A DNA stretch of 64,000 nt from Lawsonella clevelandensis (lineage in GTDB: Bacteria > Actinomycetota > Actinomycetes > Mycobacteriales > Mycobacteriaceae), in the NCBI RefSeq assembly GCF_001293125.1, contig NZ_CP009312.1:680192-744191 (forward strand). The letters are read 5' to 3'. Below are positions 26,553 through 35,603 of this stretch, in pieces. A program made the position numbers and the translations under genes. Below the pieces are notes generated by a model. The model made no database searches and was not told where the DNA came from. It worked only from the letters and a program-made list of their open reading frames with translations. How positions within the stretch are numbered: position 1 is the first letter of the stretch; the number at the start of each line of letters is the position of its first letter.

Positions 26553-27431
26553 CTAGCCGATGACGCTCAGTGCGGCCATGGCGGCGTGAGCAGTTCCGTC
26601 GTACGCCTGGTTGGGGACAGCGAGGTCGACGGGCTGGATGACGCCAGTAGCAACGCAGATCACGATGGCGAGGTTGCCGAGGACGATAACGCCAGAGAGG
26701 ATGCCACCAATCATGGAGAAGACAGCGCGCAGGCGCTTTCCGGTGGCGCCAAAGTCATTGGCGGTGGTGGCAATGCCATGCTCGATGTGTATGAGCAGCA
26801 GCAGCATGGTGATGGCGTAGAACGCAGCGACGGCGGGCCGGTCGAACGAGGCGATCATATTGTTGTACGCATCGCCATGCTGGAACTCGGCTCCGGTATC
26901 ACCGGTAGTCAGGTCGAGGATGTGGAAGACAATGAAGCATGCCAGGATCAGACCGGACACGATCATGAACTTGGCAAAGACACCACGGGCGGTACTGACC
27001 TTGCGGGCACTGTTACCGTGGGCCTGCTTGCCGCGGACGGCCAGCAGAATGCCGGAGGCGAAATGCAGGATGATGCAGACGAGTAGCACGATGCGGAAGA
27101 CCCACAGCACACCTTCGTAGCCGAAGAGGCCGGCGAGTAGGGTACGCAGCCAGTGTGCGTAGTCGTTCATTGCCTGAGCCTGCTGACCGATCTGGTCCGG
27201 CGAGTAGCCCTTGGCGAGGTCATACTGCGTGATCGTGTATGTGCCCCTGAACATCTTCAGGTTGCCGATCATGTGGACAAGCAAGAAGAGTGAGAAGATC
27301 CAGCCAGTAATGGCCATGATGAACTTCGCAACCCAGCTGGGGTAGAACGGCTTCTTGCGGAGGTGAGCGCGATTGGTAGTGCCGGTCTTCGCCGTGGTGC
27401 GCTCTGCGACGGCGGTACTATTTCCGGCCAT
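26553..27431 (-). CDS. sdhC: Succinate dehydrogenase cytochrome b membrane anchor
   Basis: A 292-residue anchor with five predicted transmembrane helices (for example IMAITGWIFSLFLLVHMIGN near residues 39-58, and IGGILSGVIVLGNLAIVICV near the end). It takes electrons from SdhB to menaquinone. Histidines fitting two b-hemes are present in LVHMIGN, YAHWLR, ILHFASG, FHILDL and IEHGIA, as in diheme single-anchor complexes. GGGAGG precedes the ATG by five bases. It leads the operon. Needing heme while hemB is broken in this window implies imported heme or a second hemB. Confidence 0.9.
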   Translation of the reverse strand: MAGNSTAVAERTTAKTGTTNRAHLRKKPFYPSWVAKFIMAITGWIFSLFLLVHMIGNLKMFRGTYTITQYDLAKGYSPDQIGQQAQAMNDYAHWLRTLLAGLFGYEGVLWVFRIVLLVCIILHFASGILLAVRGKQAHGNSARKVSTARGVFAKFMIVSGLILACFIVFHILDLTTGDTGAEFQHGDAYNNMIASFDRPAVAAFYAITMLLLLIHIEHGIATTANDFGATGKRLRAVFSMIGGILSGVIVLGNLAIVICVATGVIQPVDLAVPNQAYDGTAHAAMAALSVIG

Positions 27432-27877
27432 GGAACCTCCCTATTGTTCGGGTTTACCTGACTTCACTCTATCGTCTTTCGGAGCGCTTCTTAGACTTGT
27501 CATTTTCGACCTTTTCGCAGGTTAGGGCACCCTTAGCTAGGTTTTGAGAGACCCATCTCACACCCTTTATTCACCCTCCTTGTCACCTTATTTAAGTCAT
27601 ACTTTTATTTCGTAAAAAATTGTGAACGAATCCCATGCAGAACATGTCACTTCAAAAGCTCCGCGACCTGTTTGTTTGCGAAATAACTGCGTTTTTTGCC
27701 GTATACCAGACCCAAAATGGCAACTCGGCAATAGCTTTTAAGACACTGAGGCTGCACTAAGCTCACTAAATTCCGAGGTAAGCCAGCTCACACAAAAGCT
27801 ACTGCCGAGTTCTTTTCAAATTGTGGCGAACATCACTCTCAATTTTCCAAGTGGGTGAAATATCACCTGCGGTATGG
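27432..27877. other. AT-richer intergenic stretch between sdhC and the GH65 gene
   Basis: This 446-bp gap holds the sdhC promoter region and the 3' end of the GH65 gene. It is richer in A and T than its surroundings. A long imperfect inverted repeat is listed separately. No open frame with a ribosome site is convincing. No clear -35/-10 pair was assigned. Confidence 0.6.
27722..27811. repeat. Long-spaced 18-bp inverted repeat (possible RNA element)
   Basis: The left arm at 27722-27739 (AACTCGGCAATAGCTTTT) pairs with 27794-27811 with one mismatch; 54 bases lie between, and CTTTTC follows on the plus strand. As RNA from the plus strand it would fold as a 90-nt hairpin with a weak U-tract, which could be a small RNA or an antiterminator. 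It may also be the trace of a small mobile element. Neither flanking gene is on the plus strand. Confidence 0.5.
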
Positions 27878-30442
27878 CTACTGTGGCCGTTTAACCACCA
27901 ACTTCTCACCCTCCTGCACCGTCACCGACTGGCCCCACACTTCCAAGCCCACCGCAACTGGCGAATCCCACTCCAGCTCCACCTCATCCGCACGTACCTC
28001 CACTTGCAGACGAGACCCCCACAGCTGCACGCGATACCGCATACTTCCCCACCCCTCCGGCAGCACCGGATTGATAGTCCACCGGCCGTCATAGTCACGC
28101 AAACCACCAAAGCCAAAGACCAAGGCCGACCACACGCCACCACACGAGGCGATGTGAAGACCATCCGCCGAATTACCATGCAGATTACACAGATCCACAT
28201 AAACGGCATGGCGGAACAGTGCCTGAGCATGCGAGTCATAACCCAACTCGGCGGCCAAAATGCACTGCACCACCGCAGACAAAGACGAGTCGCCCGTCGT
28301 CAACGGATCGTAGTAGTCAAAATCCGCCCGCTTCAGCTTCTCACTGAACTCAGACCCACGCAGGAAGAGAGCCAACACCACATCCGCCTGCTTAATAACC
28401 TGATAGCGGTAAATCGTCAACGGATGATAGTGCAGCAGCAGCGGCCGCTTCGGCTGTCCCCGATCCTTATTCCAAATTTCCCGCTCCAAGAAGTGCGCGT
28501 CCTGCGGGTGAATACCACGCTCCCCATCAAAGGGAATACACATCGCGTCGGCAGCCGTGCGCCACTCAGCCGGTTCCTCCGGCCGCAGATTCAGGCGATG
28601 CACCATCTCCTCGAAATAGCTCTTCTCCACCTCCCGCAGGCGCTCCACCCACTCGGCGGCCACCCGCATGTTGTAGCGGGCCATCACGTTGGTAAAGAGG
28701 TTATCGTTCACCACCGTGGTGTACTCGTCGGGACCCGTCACCCCATGAATATGGAACTGACCGTCCACCCCAAAGAATCCCAAATCCTCCCACAGGCGCG
28801 CTGTCTCCACCAAAATGTCGATGGCCTCCCGGAAGAGGAAATCCGCATCGCCACTGGCACGCGCGTACTGCACTGTGGCATACGTGATATCAGCATCAAT
28901 GTGGTACTGAGCCGTGCCCGCCGCATAGTAGGCACTGGCCTCTTCCCCATTGATAGTGCGCCACGGATACAAGGCACCGCACTGATCCAGCTCGGACGCC
29001 CGGTCCCGCGCCTTCGGCAGCATCTGATAGCGGAACCGCAATGCATTCCGTGCCACCTGCGGCATGGTGTAGGTAAGGAAGGGCATCACATAAATTTCGG
29101 TGTCCCAGAAGTAATGTCCCGCATAACCAGAACCCGTCACGCCCTTCGCAGAAATACCCAAGTCCTCCGCACGCGCCGATGACTGAATGAGCTGGAACAT
29201 GTTCCACCGCACCGCCTGCTGCAACTCCGGCTGATCCGGAATCTCCACATCGGCACGCTCCCAGAACTCCGCCAGCCACGCCTGCTGCGCCTCCAGGTAA
29301 TCTCCGGCCCCACGCTTACGCGCCCGGCGCAACGTCCGATCTACTCGGTCCATCAGCTCATTGACGGAAGCCCGCCGTGAGTCGTGGTAGGAGAAGTACT
29401 TGGTGAGGACGATCTTTTGCCCCGGGCGAGCATCCACGTGATACTGCACCTTCGCCATATCCGTCTGTGCCACCGAGGAAATATAGAAGTCGTTAGTAGT
29501 GGAAAAATCGTGGTCCGCACCCACCGCCAGCGTCATCCCGGAGTTTGCCACCCGGTACCCCAGCTTGATCTTCTCTCCCTCATCCACCTGCAACAGTGGC
29601 AGCAGCACACGAGACCGGAAGTGATCCGCCCGGCGCGGATCGGAGCCAGTGTTCACCGACCCCTGGGGAGCGCCTTCCGTCGCCACAAAACGATCCGGGT
29701 CGGAGGCCGAACCGAACTCATCCTGCCCATCCTGGCGGTTGAGAATCTGCGAGGAGAGCACCACCGGAGCGGCATCCTCCGGCAGCACAATACTCACCTC
29801 TTCGATGCCCAGGTGACGGTCGGTGAGGGAGACCATGCGGGTGAAATCGATGAGGACACGTTTACCGGCCGGGGTCCGCCACTCCAGGGAGCGACGCAGC
29901 ACACCGTCGCGGAAGTCAAGAGAACGTTCATAGTAGAAGAGATCCGCCACAGACACGCGCAACGGTTCGTCATCCACATAAATACGAATAGTCTTAGCAT
30001 CCGGCGCGTTGATGATGGATTGCCCCACCCGCGCCAGGCCATAGGCATCCTCGGCGTGCTGAATATCCCAGGTTTCGTGGAGCCCGTTCACATAGGTGCC
30101 GTTGAGGGCCGAATCGCGGCCCTCCTCCGGGTTACCGCGCACCCCCAGGTAGCCGTTGCCCACGGTGAAGAGCGACTCGGCCACACCCAGATCCGATGTG
30201 GAGGGTGCTGTCTCTACCCACCGCCAGGGGTCGACGGGGTGGATGGAACGGTCAATTTCCGGTTCTGCAAAGTAGCTGCGCAGGTTGAAGCGGTCGCGAT
30301 GGGGGCCGCTAGCTGTCACCTGCTCATCGTAGAGTTCCTGCCCTTCCGCCATCGGGGCAGTGTCTGGGGTGGCATCCGGGGAGAGAGTGATGGTCTCTGT
30401 GGTGTGTAGGGCGGTGTCTGTGATGGAGTTCCTCTCGGTCAT
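27878..30442 (-). CDS. Glycoside hydrolase family 65 disaccharide phosphorylase
   Basis: An 854-residue enzyme that splits an alpha-glucoside with phosphate, releasing beta-glucose 1-phosphate and glucose. The GH65 layout is visible: N-terminal beta-sandwich (about residues 40-330), (alpha/alpha)6 barrel with GYAGHYFWDTEIYVMPFLTY and QCGALYPWRTING, the catalytic acid Glu in HGVTGPDEYTTVVNDNL, and a C-terminal beta sheet with GIHPQDAHFLE and CGGVWSALVFGFGGLRDYDG. Maltose, trehalose, kojibiose or nigerose could be the substrate; sequence alone does not decide. It overlaps the upstream beta-phosphoglucomutase gene by four bases, a coupled pair. Confidence 0.9.
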   Translation of the reverse strand: MTERNSITDTALHTTETITLSPDATPDTAPMAEGQELYDEQVTASGPHRDRFNLRSYFAEPEIDRSIHPVDPWRWVETAPSTSDLGVAESLFTVGNGYLGVRGNPEEGRDSALNGTYVNGLHETWDIQHAEDAYGLARVGQSIINAPDAKTIRIYVDDEPLRVSVADLFYYERSLDFRDGVLRRSLEWRTPAGKRVLIDFTRMVSLTDRHLGIEEVSIVLPEDAAPVVLSSQILNRQDGQDEFGSASDPDRFVATEGAPQGSVNTGSDPRRADHFRSRVLLPLLQVDEGEKIKLGYRVANSGMTLAVGADHDFSTTNDFYISSVAQTDMAKVQYHVDARPGQKIVLTKYFSYHDSRRASVNELMDRVDRTLRRARKRGAGDYLEAQQAWLAEFWERADVEIPDQPELQQAVRWNMFQLIQSSARAEDLGISAKGVTGSGYAGHYFWDTEIYVMPFLTYTMPQVARNALRFRYQMLPKARDRASELDQCGALYPWRTINGEEASAYYAAGTAQYHIDADITYATVQYARASGDADFLFREAIDILVETARLWEDLGFFGVDGQFHIHGVTGPDEYTTVVNDNLFTNVMARYNMRVAAEWVERLREVEKSYFEEMVHRLNLRPEEPAEWRTAADAMCIPFDGERGIHPQDAHFLEREIWNKDRGQPKRPLLLHYHPLTIYRYQVIKQADVVLALFLRGSEFSEKLKRADFDYYDPLTTGDSSLSAVVQCILAAELGYDSHAQALFRHAVYVDLCNLHGNSADGLHIASCGGVWSALVFGFGGLRDYDGRWTINPVLPEGWGSMRYRVQLWGSRLQVEVRADEVELEWDSPVAVGLEVWGQSVTVQEGEKLVVKRPQ

Positions 30443-31248
30443 ACCAGGGTCTCTCCTAAATCATCGACGACAAGGTCTGCTCCAGCGGCCTGCAGAGAGG
30501 CTGCACCGCTGCCACGGTTGACACCGACCACCAGGCCAAAGTCACCGGCCCGGCCTGCAGCCACACCCGCAGTGGCATCCTCGAAGACCGCACACTGGCG
30601 GGCGGGCACGCCCAACCGCTCAGCCGCATACAAGTAGGTGTCGGGGGCGGGTTTGCCGGGGAGGTGTTTCTCGTCGGCGGTATTACCGTCCACGATCACC
30701 TCAAAACGGTCGAGGAGGTTCGCTGCCTGCAGCACCGGACGGGTATTGCGGGAGGAGGACACCACCGCATAGGGGATGCCGAGGAGACGAGCTACCTCAA
30801 TGAGGGCAACAGTGCCGGGGTAGGCGCGGATGCCGTCCCGCTGCAGCGTCTCCATGAACTCGTTGTTCTTCTGCAGCCCCAGCCGCTCGACCGTCCCCGG
30901 GTCCTCAGCTTCAGGGAGGTGGCGGGAGCGGAGAACGTCACGCACACCGTCTAGGCGGTGGCGCCCATCCACGTAGGTGTAGTAGTCCTCCATGGTGTAG
31001 GGAGCGAGCTCTTCTCCGAGCTCAGCAGCCCGCTGCTCAATGTAGGGGGCGAAAAGGTTAAACCACGCCCGTTTGTGGATATCGAGAGTAGGGGTGATGA
31101 CGCCGTCCAGATCCAGCAGTACCCCCCGACAGTCCTGCCAGCGGAGCGTTTCGCGTGGATCCTTCTCGCCGCCTGCTGCTGCTTCCGGAGAGGCAACGGG
31201 GTTGTTGGAAGATGGCATGTGGGCTTGATTATCGAGATTCCACGTCAT
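30439..31248 (-). CDS. HAD-superfamily beta-phosphoglucomutase
   Basis: A roughly 269-residue HAD enzyme that turns beta-glucose 1-phosphate into glucose 6-phosphate. The nucleophile motif is LLDLDGVITPT near residues 45-55, with both aspartates; most relatives have TDT where this has TPT. The Ser of motif II is in AVVSSSRNT, Lys of motif III in HLPGKPAPDTYL and the acidic pair in AVFEDATAGV. The cap domain carries the substrate loop around YTYVDGRHRLDGV. ATG 31248 or 31218 could be the start. It overlaps the GH65 gene by four bases, so the two enzymes should be made together and act in sequence. Confidence 0.87.
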   Translation of the reverse strand: MTWNLDNQAHMPSSNNPVASPEAAAGGEKDPRETLRWQDCRGVLLDLDGVITPTLDIHKRAWFNLFAPYIEQRAAELGEELAPYTMEDYYTYVDGRHRLDGVRDVLRSRHLPEAEDPGTVERLGLQKNNEFMETLQRDGIRAYPGTVALIEVARLLGIPYAVVSSSRNTRPVLQAANLLDRFEVIVDGNTADEKHLPGKPAPDTYLYAAERLGVPARQCAVFEDATAGVAAGRAGDFGLVVGVNRGSGAASLQAAGADLVVDDLGETLV

Positions 31249-31325
31249 GTTTCTAGCATACTGAGAGAAACATTCCCTTTGCCCGCGATCTGCCTTTTGA
31301 GGCACTACACGGTAGGTTAGAAGGT

Positions 31326-32432
31326 ATGACGGAGACCGAGCAGAACCCGACGCCTCCATTCGTCCAAAAGGACATGCAGCGGGCCATCCCCCGCCGCTGG
31401 TTGGCCGCCCTCATCATCACCGCAGTGGTGCTTGGGCTCTCTGTCTACCCCGGAAAATGGCTGAGTATGCAGCCAGTTTTCGCCCAGATCTTCGCCCCGC
31501 GCGGATTCTGGATTCTCATCTCCTTCCTCGCCCTGTTGGCCAGTGTGGTGGTCTTCGGAGTGCGCTGGCATCGCGACCTGCCACGCCGAGTCTCCGCCCT
31601 CTTTATGGCGATTACGCTTGTGGCGACCTTCGCCCATGTGAGTGTCGGCTGGGGCAGTGGTTTGCGCGTCGACCCCCTGCACACGGTGGCTACCCCCAAC
31701 AAGGGCTACTTCGGCACCGACATCACGGTGATGTCCCTCAACGGCTACGACAATGGCGCCCGGCCTGTCACCATCGCAAAACTCGCCAATGCCGTGGGCG
31801 CGGATATTGTGATGCTCACCGAAACCACAGAAGGCACCGCTAAACTGGTTGCCCAGCTGATGGAAGAAGCCGGCAGCCCCATGCAGATGTTTCAGTCTGT
31901 ACCCAGCACTCGGCGAGGTAGCGACAAGATCAACCAGACGGTGCTATTGGTGTCCGTCTACTTCGGCACCTACCAGGTGGATGAGAAGATCACCCCCCAG
32001 ACTTCGCTGGGGGCCGTTGCTGTTACCCCGCAAAGCCGCGACGCCAACTTCCTCTACCTGCCCACGCTGGTTGCGGGGCACGTTTACCCCCCGAACCTGC
32101 TGCACACTGGCCGCTGGCGCCATGAGATGAAGCAGATGGTGGACATGTGCCACAGCCCGCTGGCCGGCAACCTCATTGTGGGTGGGGATTTCAACGCCAC
32201 GCCCTGGCACGGTGGCCTCGCCGATATGGGCGCCTGTGTAGATGCCCTGGCGGAAAAGAAGAGTGGTTCCGTGGGAACCTGGCCCACCTACCTTCCAAAG
32301 CCGCTGGGTGTGCCAATTGACCATATTTTCGTGTCGGAATCCCGCTGGCATACGGCCGACTCCACGGTAGCAGAGGTGGATGGAACCGACCATCGCGCAG
32401 TGTTGGCACGCCTCAGTTACACGGGGATGTAA
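31326..32432 (+). CDS. Membrane-bound endonuclease/exonuclease/phosphatase-family protein
   Basis: A 368-residue protein. Three hydrophobic helices fill the first 110 residues (WLAALIITAVVLGLSVYPGK, FWILISFLALLASVVVFGV, SALFMAITLVATFAHVSV). The extracytoplasmic EEP domain has DITVMSLNGYDNGA, the Glu in IVMLTET, GGDFNATPWHGG, PIDHIFVS and the final DGTDHRAVLARL with the Asp-His pair. Members cleave phosphodiesters in nucleic acids, phospholipids or inositol phosphates; anchored actinobacterial members are mostly uncharacterised. It is transcribed away from the mutase gene, with 77 bp between, and faces lpd. Confidence 0.8.
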   Translation: MTETEQNPTPPFVQKDMQRAIPRRWLAALIITAVVLGLSVYPGKWLSMQPVFAQIFAPRGFWILISFLALLASVVVFGVRWHRDLPRRVSALFMAITLVATFAHVSVGWGSGLRVDPLHTVATPNKGYFGTDITVMSLNGYDNGARPVTIAKLANAVGADIVMLTETTEGTAKLVAQLMEEAGSPMQMFQSVPSTRRGSDKINQTVLLVSVYFGTYQVDEKITPQTSLGAVAVTPQSRDANFLYLPTLVAGHVYPPNLLHTGRWRHEMKQMVDMCHSPLAGNLIVGGDFNATPWHGGLADMGACVDALAEKKSGSVGTWPTYLPKPLGVPIDHIFVSESRWHTADSTVAEVDGTDHRAVLARLSYTGM

Positions 32433-32472
32433 CCGGCGGAGCCGATAGATAGCAGTCGCTGCACACCCGTCA

Positions 32473-32504
32473 CCGCTGCCACAGGTGTGTAACCGTGGCA
32501 GCGG
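32473..32504. terminator. Hairpin between convergent genes
   Basis: Arms CCGCTGCCAC and GTGGCAGCGG surround a 12-base loop, in the 79-bp gap between the EEP gene and lpd, which converge. No U-tract is present on either side, so its strength as a terminator is uncertain. Confidence 0.5.
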
Positions 32505-32511
32505 AGCACTG

Positions 32512-34017
32512 CTAGAGGTTAATCATTTCCCCCAGTACACCCTCGACGGACTCCTTCAGGGCCTCCGCTAATGTGGGGTGCACGTGTACCGTCCGGGCAA
32601 CCTCCTCTGTGGTGAGCTCCCACTTCTGTGCCAACACCAACTCCGGTAGCAACTCGGACACCTGCGGCCCCACCATGTGGGCGCCCAGTAGCTCCCCGTA
32701 GCGGCCGTCAGCGACAATCTTCACAAAGCCCTGCGCCTCCGCCAGGCCCTGTGCCTTACCGTTCGCACTGAAGGGGAAGGTGGACACACGCACATCCATC
32801 TCCGGATCGTCCGCCGCCGCAGTACGTGCCTGCTCCTCAGTGAGGCCAAAGCTGGCGACCTGCGGGTTACAGAAAGTCGCACGCGGCATCATCCGATAGT
32901 CGCCCAGCGGCACCGTCTTCTCCCCCGCAATCGTTTCCGCAGCAACCACCCCTTGTGCTTCCGCTACATGAGCCAGCTGCAGCTTCGCTGTTACGTCACC
33001 AATGGCGAAAATATGGGGTACAGAGGTCTGCATGGAGTCGTCGACAGCAATAGCACCACGCTCCGTCAGCTCCACCCCCGTGTTCTCCAGGCCATAGCCC
33101 TCCACGTTGGGGCGGAACCCGGTGGAGATAAGGCAGCGTTCCGCATAGATAGTCTCCGAATGACCGTTTGCTGGGAGGGTTCCATCGGGCAACGCGACCG
33201 GTTCAATAGCGACTGCCACTCCGTCACCCGTCCGCTCGACGGAGGTGGTTTTGTGGCCAGTGCGTAGCGTAATGCCCAGCTTCTGGTACTGCTTGGAGAT
33301 CTCCTTGGAGACGTCTTTGTCCTCGTTGGGGAGCACTCGGTCTAGGTATTCCACAATGGTCACCTGCACCCCATAGTTCGCCAACACATACGCGAACTCC
33401 ATGCCGATAGCGCCCGCACCGACAATAACGATGCTGTGTGGCAGTGCCGGGTTGAGAATCTGCTCCTCAAAGGAAACGACAGGGCCGCCCATCTCCACAC
33501 CGGGCAACTGTGCCACATGGGCACCGGTGGCGATAATGCAGTTGTCGAAGCTGATGGTGACGGGTCCCTCAGCGGTGGCGACCTCGATGGTATGGGCGTC
33601 GCGGAAGGAACCGCGGCCGTTCATCTCCGTGATCTTGTTTTTCCGCATGAGGTAGTGGACGCCTTTCACAATGTTGGCGGACACTTTCCGGCTCCGTGCA
33701 TGCGCCACTCCGAAATCCATACTGATGTTGTCTGCCAGTACGCCGAATTCCGCCGCATGGTGCAGCATGATGTTAGCCACTTCGGCATTCTTCAGCAGCG
33801 ACTTTGAGGGGATACACCCCACGTTGAGGCACACTCCACCCCAGTATTTCTCCTCCACAATGGTGACCTGGAGCCCCAGTTGGGCGGCCCGGATGGCAGC
33901 CACATAGCCGCCCGGTCCGGCACCCAGGACGAGCAGTTCGGTGTGGCGGTCGGCAGGGGAAGCCGAAGCAGAGGCGGAGGAAGCGGGCATGCGGGAAGTA
34001 TCCGTGGGCTCATTCAT
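32512..34017 (-). CDS. lpd: Dihydrolipoyl dehydrogenase
   Basis: A 501-residue flavoprotein (E3) that reoxidises dihydrolipoyl groups of pyruvate and 2-oxoglutarate dehydrogenases with NAD. FAD motif: LLVLGAGPGGYVAAIRAAQLG; redox disulfide: GGVCLNVGCIPSKSLL; NAD motif: IVIVGAGAIGMEFAYVLANYG; FAD second site: IFAIGDVTAKLQLAH; catalytic His-Glu in VHVHPTLAEALKE. The frame is open to 34098; I start it at ATG 34017. The first 25 residues are Ser-Ala-rich and extend the normal N-terminus. It is divergent from the gene at 34276, with a palindrome between them. Confidence 0.92.
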   Translation of the reverse strand: MNEPTDTSRMPASSASASASPADRHTELLVLGAGPGGYVAAIRAAQLGLQVTIVEEKYWGGVCLNVGCIPSKSLLKNAEVANIMLHHAAEFGVLADNISMDFGVAHARSRKVSANIVKGVHYLMRKNKITEMNGRGSFRDAHTIEVATAEGPVTISFDNCIIATGAHVAQLPGVEMGGPVVSFEEQILNPALPHSIVIVGAGAIGMEFAYVLANYGVQVTIVEYLDRVLPNEDKDVSKEISKQYQKLGITLRTGHKTTSVERTGDGVAVAIEPVALPDGTLPANGHSETIYAERCLISTGFRPNVEGYGLENTGVELTERGAIAVDDSMQTSVPHIFAIGDVTAKLQLAHVAEAQGVVAAETIAGEKTVPLGDYRMMPRATFCNPQVASFGLTEEQARTAAADDPEMDVRVSTFPFSANGKAQGLAEAQGFVKIVADGRYGELLGAHMVGPQVSELLPELVLAQKWELTTEEVARTVHVHPTLAEALKESVEGVLGEMINL

Positions 34018-34141
34018 GGTTCTGATACTAGTGGGGGCGGCACCGCTATGCGAGCGTTCAACGGCACCGCTCTGTGCACCTTGGAGCCTTTCGACCACGG
34101 GGGTGGGGCGGCGGTGCGGTATTCTGCTGAAGTGTGAACGT

Positions 34142-34166
34142 GCTCATTGCAATTAGTGCAATGAGC
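34142..34166. promoter_or_regulatory. 10-bp inverted repeat between divergent genes (candidate operator)
   Basis: GCTCATTGCA and TGCAATGAGC flank five bases (ATTAG), in the 258-bp gap between lpd and the anchored protein. A TTGCA-N5-TGCAA core with dyad symmetry is typical of a dimeric repressor site. Which regulator binds is unknown. It lies 125 bp upstream of the lpd ATG and 110 bp upstream of the divergent ATG. Confidence 0.5.
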
Positions 34167-34275
34167 GGCGGCTATAGTAAACAGAAGCAGGGAAAAATCG
34201 CTACTCTGTAAGGGACACTGACGATAGAGTTTCCCAAGCCGGGTTCACTATCACCTGACCAGAGGAATGGGGAGA

Positions 34276-35499
34276 ATGACCGAAGAACCGTCCGCTCCGC
34301 GCCGCCCCGAAGGCACTCCTAAACCGCAGCGAACTGGCTACCCGCAGATGCGCCCCGCCCAGGGCTACCAGGTTCCCGGTCGTGGAACAGCCAAACGCAT
34401 CCCTTCGCAGTCGGGGCAACCCCGCTCTCAGGTCACTCCCTCATCTGCCCACCCCAACCAACCGCGCACCACACAGCTAGGGGCCTCGGGTACCGAGGAC
34501 AGCACTCGTATCATCACCTCCGCACAGCCCCCCTCTCAACCTGCGGGAGGAACCCTACACATTCCCCAGGGAGCGCAGTCCCAGGGAGACCAGTCTCAGC
34601 GAACCAGCACCACTACCACCACCGCTTTCCGTCAGCCCACCTTCTCTCCTGCGGGCCCCGATAATGGTATGCGAGGAGATGGTGCAGTCGGGACCGCAGG
34701 TTCCGTCGGAGCTGCCACTGCCGCAGGGGCACAGCGTATGCGAACCGGACAACCAGCTGCCAGCCAGAATGCTGCGGCCATCCAGCAGGTGTATAGCCCT
34801 GCCGAGAACTGGGCAAACTTCCCGGCAGACAACAGTCCGTCTGCCGCTAGCAGTGTTGAAGCACGCGATTACAACGCAGCCCCTGTTCCAGACCCCACCT
34901 ATGGGGTTGACGACAAGGACACCAAGAAGAAGCGATCCTCCCGTAAGCTTGGCGCAGCTGGCGTCATTGGCGTCACTCTGGTGACGATTCTCGTGCTCAT
35001 CATCGTTGGCTTCGGCAGTTACATTTTGGGTAGCCGCGCCGGCCACGCGGAAGGCTACCAGCGTGGCTACTCCGAAGGCTCAAGCACCGTCGCACGGAGT
35101 GCCGACGACGCTCTGCAGAAGCTCAATTCGGTCAGCTCGTCCTCTTCCTCTGTGTCCTCCTCGCTGGCAGCGATGCTGCCACTGGTCAACCCGTGCTCAG
35201 AAAAGTATGGGCAGCGCGAAGCCGCACAAACTACCTGGGGCCGCTACGGCTGGGGCTGCAAGTTCACCGGTGAAAAAGGGCACAAGTTCTCCGTCCTCAT
35301 TGGCGAAGCGGACCGGGATACCGTTGGTAAACCGCGCATCGAAAAGCGCCGCAATGGACAGACCAAGGGGTGCATCGCCACCGGCTCACCGCAAGCCCAC
35401 CCTGCTTTTGGCCTTACCGTATGGGTGGCCGAAGACAGGGGTCTGGACTCCTGCAAGATGGCCAAAGATAAGTGGAACGAAGTCGCTAAAAGCAGCTAA
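34276..35499 (+). CDS. Single-pass membrane protein with a long disordered N-terminus
   Basis: A 407-residue protein. The first 215 residues are rich in Pro, Gln, Ser and Thr with no order. One transmembrane helix follows (GVIGVTLVTILVLIIVGFGSYI) after a Lys/Arg cluster (KKKRSSRK), so the N-terminus is cytoplasmic and about 140 C-terminal residues lie outside. That part starts with a serine run (SSSSSVSSS) and holds four cysteines (NPCSEK, GCKF, KGCIATG, DSCKMA), likely two disulfides. ATG 34276 is preferred to 34267 because AGAGG lies about ten bases upstream. No homologous family is recognised. Confidence 0.72.
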   Translation: MTEEPSAPRRPEGTPKPQRTGYPQMRPAQGYQVPGRGTAKRIPSQSGQPRSQVTPSSAHPNQPRTTQLGASGTEDSTRIITSAQPPSQPAGGTLHIPQGAQSQGDQSQRTSTTTTTAFRQPTFSPAGPDNGMRGDGAVGTAGSVGAATAAGAQRMRTGQPAASQNAAAIQQVYSPAENWANFPADNSPSAASSVEARDYNAAPVPDPTYGVDDKDTKKKRSSRKLGAAGVIGVTLVTILVLIIVGFGSYILGSRAGHAEGYQRGYSEGSSTVARSADDALQKLNSVSSSSSSVSSSLAAMLPLVNPCSEKYGQREAAQTTWGRYGWGCKFTGEKGHKFSVLIGEADRDTVGKPRIEKRRNGQTKGCIATGSPQAHPAFGLTVWVAEDRGLDSCKMAKDKWNEVAKSS

Positions 35500-35603
35500 A
35501 TCTAGTCACTAAAGTTAGGGCAGACTACACTATCAGACGTCCCTCAGGGTAGACCGGAACCCGTCAACCAGCCCCCACCTCCGCACCGCGAAAGGACGTC
35601 CGC

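Noticed and set aside
27601-27660. A CRP/GlxR-like site upstream of sdhC
   Set aside because: TGTGA and TGTCAC occur but the spacing does not match the TGTGA-N6-TCACA consensus.
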